DNA of 64,000 nt from Isoetes taiwanensis. Lineage: Eukaryota; Streptophyta; Lycopodiopsida; Isoetales; Isoetaceae. This document shows, one piece after another, positions 57,936 to 64,000 of the stretch. The position numbers and the translations under genes were made by a program. Under the pieces are notes generated by a model. That model did not search any database. It saw only the letters and a list, made by a program, of their open reading frames with translations, and was not told the origin of the DNA. The stretch is taken from positions 26,756,620 through 26,820,619 of the forward strand of contig JAJEKV010000005.1 of NCBI GenBank assembly GCA_021234155.1, written 5' to 3'. Numbering within the stretch: the stretch's first letter is position 1; each line of letters begins with the position of its first letter.

Positions 57936-60307
57936 AAAAGCACTTTTATGGTGGAGGTGGAAAGAGGAGATTATTTTCAAATTTAATAGGATATTATCTT
58001 TCATACGAATTCCAGGAGGCTACAAGATTCCACGAATTCTAGGCAGCTACAAAACATAAGTCAAGGGAATGTGAAAATTCCGTCCACACAAAAACTTTTG
58101 CTTGTTCATTTCTTTCTTGGCTAAGACTCTAGTCCGGTGTACATTTCTTTCTAGCCCAGTGCCCCAGCCTTGGCACCTGTGTAGATTTGAAGGCAAACAT
58201 TCATGCAAATGCAGCATCTGATTTGATGCACATATAATTCAAGATTCGAGAAAATATGGAAGGGCAAAGAAAAAGCCAGCAAGGCCTTTGTTAGAAGCTC
58301 CCTTTTATTTTTTGTAAATCTTATAGGCATTGAAGCGTTCAAATATTCCTAGATCTTGAAAGGCTCATTTTCTTTAGCTCTTTTTTATGTTGGACTACAA
58401 TTGCTAACAGTCATTACTTGCAATTTGATAAATTGCATGTCGAATCCTGCAATCCTTAATCTGTTCATTAAAGTAGGGCCAAACATGTAAATAGCCATAT
58501 TCTGCGCCTTTCTTAATTGGTTACAACTCTAGATGAACAATACAATTTCATGAACTCAGTCAATTTGTGTTAAGAAAACACAAACACTGCAACACTGCAA
58601 CACTGGACCCTTTGTCCACCTTAGCTGCAGCTGCAAGGTCAGAGTATACCCCATGTGATTTTGACGATAGGTACGTCTCACCCTCCAACTTCATGACCAA
58701 AAATCCGTGGAGACTTATCTTCACATCCCTGCACATTGTAGGTATGTTCAAAAAAATCTACTTCTTCACCTACAGTAATCAAGCATGCTTACTGTTCAAA
58801 CCAACACTCAACTACTCAATCACATACACAATTTGATCGAAAGACACTTGTGGACGGGCCTCTAAGAACATACTGAGTCCACTTTAATTTAAACATTGAG
58901 TCGACTAAGTGGGGGCTTCGAAGTACAAATTCTCATTCCACACGATTAGATTTAAGCCACTTTACCGACAGGAAACTGGAAGGCAACCCTCTGTGCGCAG
59001 CACCTTGTTTAAAGTTGATAAGGTACAAATACTTTTGATATTGCCATATCATCACCATTTGATATTCGACAACTAAATTTGATGGCTTACATAATGGTAC
59101 AAACATTTTGCTCTTCTGCTACATTATGGGTTGTGGAAATTGTTATGGGTATCATTTGGTTGTGGAAATTGTTATGGGTGTACAAATTAAAAACTTTCTT
59201 TGGTACAATTTGGTTGGTTTCTTTTCTGGACATTCACAGCAATATGTTGGCATAAAATTTGGGGAATCCTTTGATTACTCAACATATACACATATATTTG
59301 CAGGGCCTATATATACAAGATGGTTCATTTTTGCATCATACAGGTTATGGTTATCCTTCAACACCAGGATTGTAGGGTCCATAACCATTAGGTGGAAGTC
59401 ATTCAATTTGTGTTGATTGTCAACACATGATATGTTGACATGTCTCTTGTGATGATTCTGTAGCCGAAAACAGAACATGGCATCAAGTTGTACTACCACA
59501 AATGTTGCAATTGCAAATATGGCATCAAAGCTTGGGTTTCCAATGGCAATAATTTAGCCTTCATCTGCTTTTTCCTTCTACTTGTGGCTTCTAATTTGGT
59601 TCATTCGGGGGACACCACATATCCTTTGTTACGTGTAGGATACAACAGAGTTGGATTATTACGAATATATGAAATAAATCATTTGGACTCGAGGATTACT
59701 TTCATGTGTTGTCAAAGACAACGAAATACTTAAAGAAGTGCTTATTAGATCTGCATAGGCTTTGGCAAAGTGGATTACTAAGAATCCATGGAGCAGGACT
59801 CAAGGACTCAAGGGCTGAACTCAATGTCTATGTCTCCATAACCCGGTGGCATAATGCAAAAGCAAAGAAAGCAACATGAAATACTTCCTAATATATTGAC
59901 TTTAAATCTTAAAATACAACAAGATTACGATGAACTAGGTAGGCACGATGATGACATAAAATGACTAGTTCTTACGGGGTCTGGAGTTAACATGGAGGCA
60001 AATATATGATTCCTTAAGAGGTCTGGAGTTAACATGGAAGTAAATGTACGATGCCAAAAATCAGGGTCTCATATACATTATCTTTACATGAAAATGACTA
60101 GGTGGTTATGAAAATCCTAAAACGTTTCAAAAATTGTAGAACTATCACCATTTTTGCATTGAACAAACTTTCAAATCAATAAGTGAGTTGATGAAGAGAA
60201 ATGTTTGCGGGGGCCTTGGCCGCCGCGATAAATTTCTTGTAATTCTAAAAAGTATGATAGATATGGCAGAGAAAAAACTAGAAGAATTGGGGAACTCCAG
60301 TTAGATT
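57936..60307. other. Intergenic, no gene supported
   Basis: AT-rich. It contains the 58945-59010 repeat and a short tandem TTGTGGAAATTGTTATGGGT at 59131 and 59160. The open frames in this region show no domain. Confidence 0.5.
58945..59010 (+). repeat. Copy of the dispersed repeat seen at 22022-22086
   Basis: ATTAGATTTAAGCCACTT and GCGCAGCACCTTGTTT bracket a more variable middle in both copies; here no tRNA-like box follows, so this copy is truncated. Confidence 0.7.
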
Positions 60308-60955
60308 TCCTTCCTTATGGCTGTATTTGAACCTGAAATTCCCACATCTTTTGAAGACGTCTTGAATTTAGAAAAGGCATTTGAAAGGCTGAAGGCAATG
60401 CAAGAAGAGATGGAGTTTTTCAAGGAAACCGTTACGTATGAGTTGGTAAAATGTCCATCAGGTAAGAATTTGGTTGGAAAGAGATGGATTTATAGAATTA
60501 AAACAAATCATGATGGATCAAAAAGATACAAAGCAAGATTGGTTGCTCTAAGTGTTTTTCCAAAAGAAAGAAGTTGATTATGAAAAAGTATACTGTCCAA
60601 TGTCACGAGTATAAGACTTGCATTAGCTTTAGCAACTGCGGACAGACTTGATGTACATCATATGGATGTAAAAATTGCATTTCTACATGCAAGTTTGCAA
60701 GAACAAATACACATGAAACAAGCTTAAGGCTTTGAAGTAGGGGTCGGCATCAAGATGTGCAATCTATGGTTTGGGACAAGTACCTAGGGAATGGTATAAA
60801 TGCATGGATAAGTATTCGAGAGGACAAGGATTTAAAAAGCTTAAAAATGATGGGAATCTCAATGGAGCAAATTTTTCATTATTGCTTTACCCAAAGAGAA
60901 TAAAAATATTGCATAAGCATTATCTTTGGTTCTCTTTAGATTGTCCTTTCTTCAT
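60308..60955 (+). pseudogene. Ty1/copia reverse transcriptase remnant
   Basis: The plus strand reads the copia RT N-terminal pattern: FKETVTYELVKCPSGKNLVG, KRWIYRIKTNHDGSKRYKAR, then after a frameshift near 60560 KVYCPMSRV, LATADRLDVHHMDVK and AFLHASLQEQIHMKQ. After further shifts come GQVPREWYKCMDKYSRGQGF and FKKLKNDGN. The YVDD active-site block is missing or unreadable. At least four lesions. Similarity ends near 60955, where a gypsy-type sequence starts. Confidence 0.8.
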
Positions 60956-63900
60956 GGGTGCTTCCATGATAGAAATGGGATGGGAAACTCCTATCGAAGA
61001 TGACGGCGATGCCCCTCGTGATTACGTAGAAGGTGATTGTTGTGCCACAATAAAGTTTGAGATCGCAGAGAGTCGGTACGGTGTCATTTTTACAGTTGGT
61101 CAGGTAGCTAACAAGTCTATTGCTATCCTAATCAATACGGATAGTACCCATAATGTTGCCTCATCTAGAATTGTTGAGATAGAAAAGGGCAGGACATTGA
61201 AGTTGAATCCTAGGCTAGTTGTGATGGCAAATGAAATATTCGCCATATTGAGTGTAAGAAGGGTGAACCTCCACATAGAGTTGCCCGGTATCTCAGTTGG
61301 AATGGGAGCTGAGGTCTCATTGTTGGGATGGAATAATTAGTTCCAACAAAAGCTTTGATTCATTGTGCCAACATGAGGAATATGTAGCACAATAACAGGA
61401 GGTTCCTTGGGGATATAACATGGATATTTAAATCACCATTTCTGGGGCCAAAGATCATACCCCTAAAACAATTGAATGGATTATTATTAAAAAAGAAAAA
61501 ATAAAAAAAGTAAGCATGTTCACTCGCTGGTTGCATTGGTTAATCCATTTTTATTAGGATGTTGAATAATTTTGGTAGAGGTTTGCGTCTCCATATTTCA
61601 TATTCTAAAACCTTAGGCGAACCTGTATTTCATGTTTCAAAATCATAGGCGCCCCCAATCATAAATGGCCATAATCAAAACGAGATGCGCCCAGAGGCCC
61701 AACATACAATTTGGGGCATAGGATGGACAGATCCAACGACTGAGATAGTCCAAGGCAAGCAAACCGAGATCAAAGGTAAGGAAGCTATCCCGATAATGCA
61801 ATGCATGTCTAGTAAGAAATTGCTTAGGTGCATAAGAAGAGAGATGCAGCTTATGTCTTCAAGATGGATTCAGTAAACTTCAACTCCGAGAATAATATAA
61901 AAGAGAAAGCTCTAAGTAAGTTGTCCAAACAAATAGCAAGGACAATAAAAAAGTTTCATGATCTATTTCCTGCTAAAATCAAGGAACTCCCTTTTTACAG
62001 GAGAGTCAAGTTCGAGATTGCACCCCACACTAAGCCCACTAGTAAGGTCCTATAGGATGAGCATTCCAGAAAAGAAGCAATTGCAAGAACTCCTAGACTT
62101 AAAAGTTCACAAGGCCTAGTGTCTCTCCCTTTGGCGCACCAATCTTCTTTGTTGAGAAAAATAGTGGAAGCTTGAGGATGTATATTGAGCATCATCAATT
62201 AAACAAGCACACTATCCAGAATAGATATGCCTTTGCTTAGAGCGGATGTTTTGATGGACCAGCTCCAAGAAGCAATTCTTCTCCAAGATCGACTTGAATC
62301 GGAATATCCCCGGAGATATCATCAAATTAGAATAACAAGAGGATATTCACAAAATAGCCTTCTGAACTAGATATAGTCATAATGAGTTTATAGCACTGCC
62401 ATATCTAATGCGCATGCAATGTTCATGAGGCTTATGAACAACGTACTCCATGAATTCCTTGATGGATTTGTGATAATATCTTTGATGACATCCTAGTCTA
62501 TAACAAGACTTTGGAGGGCATGTCAGTCACCTAAGAAAAGTCCTCAAGAACTTAAGGAGGCACCGATTCTGAAAAAATTAAGCTCGTCGCACTGGAGGAT
62601 TCTCGATGCAAGAAGATTGAATTATTGCTTTTACGATTCAAGGAAGATGAATGAGACAGAGACTCACTACCCATTGCACGATCAAGAGCTTATAGCAGTT
62701 GTTACATCATTGAGAATATGGAGATACCATTTGCTCGAATGAAGATTCCAGTTGGATACTGGCTACCAGAGTCTTCGTGATATTTTGCGCAATTACATCT
62801 CAGCTTGTGGCAAAGAAGATGGATGGAATTTCTTGAAGGGTTTGATTTCAGCTTAACATATAAGCGAGGGAAGTTTAACGTGGTTGTCGACGCTTTATCA
62901 CTCATCCTTTGATGATAGTGCACTACAATGCAATCTCAACTTTACTAGCGAGTTTGGAAAAGAGATCCAAGAATTTCTTCTAAAGAGCACAAAGTTTCAA
63001 GAAGATTGGGTTAGCCTTTAGAAAGAAGCAAGAATAGGCAAGGAGAAAGAAGCCTTTAAAACTTTTAAGAAGGAAGGGAACCTCCTACATCACAGTTAAG
63101 CTTGGTGTACCTGAAGCATCGGGGGTAAGGAAACTTATACTCCATGATACGCATAAAAGCCCAATTATTGGCCATACATGATTCATCAAAACTTACTTCA
63201 AGATTCGAAGTAGTTACTACTAGCAAGGAATGAAGAAGCAAATTGCCCATATATCCGCGGAGCAACTCCGAATTCCAAGAGAATTGGGACATTTGAGCAT
63301 TCCAGATCCATGATGCGTTGATGGTCGTGATCGATCAACTATCAAAGATGGCACATTTCTTGCCATATCGCACCACTGGTACCGCGCTTGACTGTCTTGC
63401 TATAGAGCAATTAAAATTCCAAGTTCATAATTGCCTTTTGACATTTTTTGACACAATCTAAACGAAATTATGGATGACTGCAGTATATCGCCCACAAATG
63501 GACGGCCAGATGGAACGCATCAAGCGGATTCTAGAAGACGTGTTGAGAAACTATATTTCGAACAAACAGTTGAAGTGGGCTACCTACATCCACTGAGTGG
63601 AGTTTGCATCCAATAGTACAAAGTAAGAGTCATCCAAAATGCCCCCACATGGTTAATTATGGCTATCAATGACTGACTCCCAATTATCTCCTAGTGGCTC
63701 GAAGTAAGTAGAAGAGTCTAGCAGGTAGGCATAGGTCTGTACACAAGTATAAGGAAAGGGATAGAGATCAGAGTGCAGCAAGCCAAGCTGAGAATAGGCA
63801 ACTGCAAGAAGCTTGCTACAAGATGGGCAGAACCATTTTCAATCAATAAAAAATTGGAAACACAATTTTATAAATTGGATTTGCCTGCATGTCCAAACGT

Positions 63901-64000
63901 GCATAAAGTTTTCCATGTGTGTCTTCGTAAGAAGCATACTGCAAACTCGAAAGTTCTAGAGTCAGCAACATTATTAGAAATGACTGAGGAGCAGTTAGAA
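60956..64000 (+). pseudogene. Heavily decayed Ty3/gypsy pol
   Basis: In order on the plus strand: a protease-like open frame (60956-61340, with AILINTDSTHNVASS, where the active Asp-Thr/Ser-Gly has become Asp-Ser-Thr), a linker with KFHDLFPAKIKELPF, RT traces (YRRVKFEIAPHTKP, FMRLMNNVLHEFLDGFV), RNase H traces (ETHYPLHDQELIAVVTSLR near 62660), integrase traces (YRPQMDGQMERIKRILEDVL near 63490) and a C-terminal VHKVFHV...LLEMTEEQLE at the window end. Many stops and shifts. The last motif resembles the integrase-chromodomain junction of gypsy elements, whose remainder lies past 64000. Confidence 0.75.

Overview
This is nuclear DNA of a land plant. The evidence is a class-3 lipase of the plant diacylglycerol-lipase type with seven exons, an intronless G-type-lectin receptor-like kinase, and a plant transposon mix: Ty3/gypsy including a chromodomain element, Ty1/copia, CACTA, and Helitrons that carry an RPA1-like gene. 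The divergence of the genes and the old repeats would suit a fern or another non-angiosperm, but that is a guess; no species call is possible from sequence alone.

Layout. 1-4502: 5' part of a decayed Ty3/gypsy element on the minus strand. 4503-5455: DNA ending in a poly(A) run. 6800-10052: lipase gene (minus), the best intact host gene. 11752-20745: a chromovirus in two halves facing opposite ways. The RT/RNase H half (+) is cut by Helitron-1 (12935-18666). The integrase/chromodomain half (-) is bounded by 150-bp inverted repeats, one of which carries a retroposed ORF with a 10-bp target duplication (20886-21491). 24718-26543: probable small gene with a mitochondrial-type N-terminus. 27900-29186: remnants of a TPR gene and a lectin-kinase gene. 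31372-40959: a coiled-coil gene whose exon is split by Helitron-2 (31569-40722), which itself holds a CACTA-like element (34479-38721). 43919-46455: lectin receptor kinase with one frameshift. 47138 to about 55.6 kb: an almost complete autonomous-type Helitron on the minus strand (RepHel plus RPA1-like). 57.3-57.9 kb: minisatellite in inverted arrangement. 60.3-64 kb: decayed copia and gypsy pol.

The most informative result is that two non-autonomous Helitrons can be bounded to the base from this window alone. For Helitron-1 an unoccupied paralogous copy of the target lies 286 bp downstream. For Helitron-2, removing the element restores one uninterrupted reading frame in the host exon. Both sit between A and T, start with TC, end in a 17-nt hairpin plus CTAG, and share about 165 bp at the 5' end. 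Neither encodes a helicase. The Helitron at 47-55.6 kb has a related but different 3' hairpin, so it is not shown to be their driver. Local tandem duplications of 50-700 bp are unusually frequent across the window.
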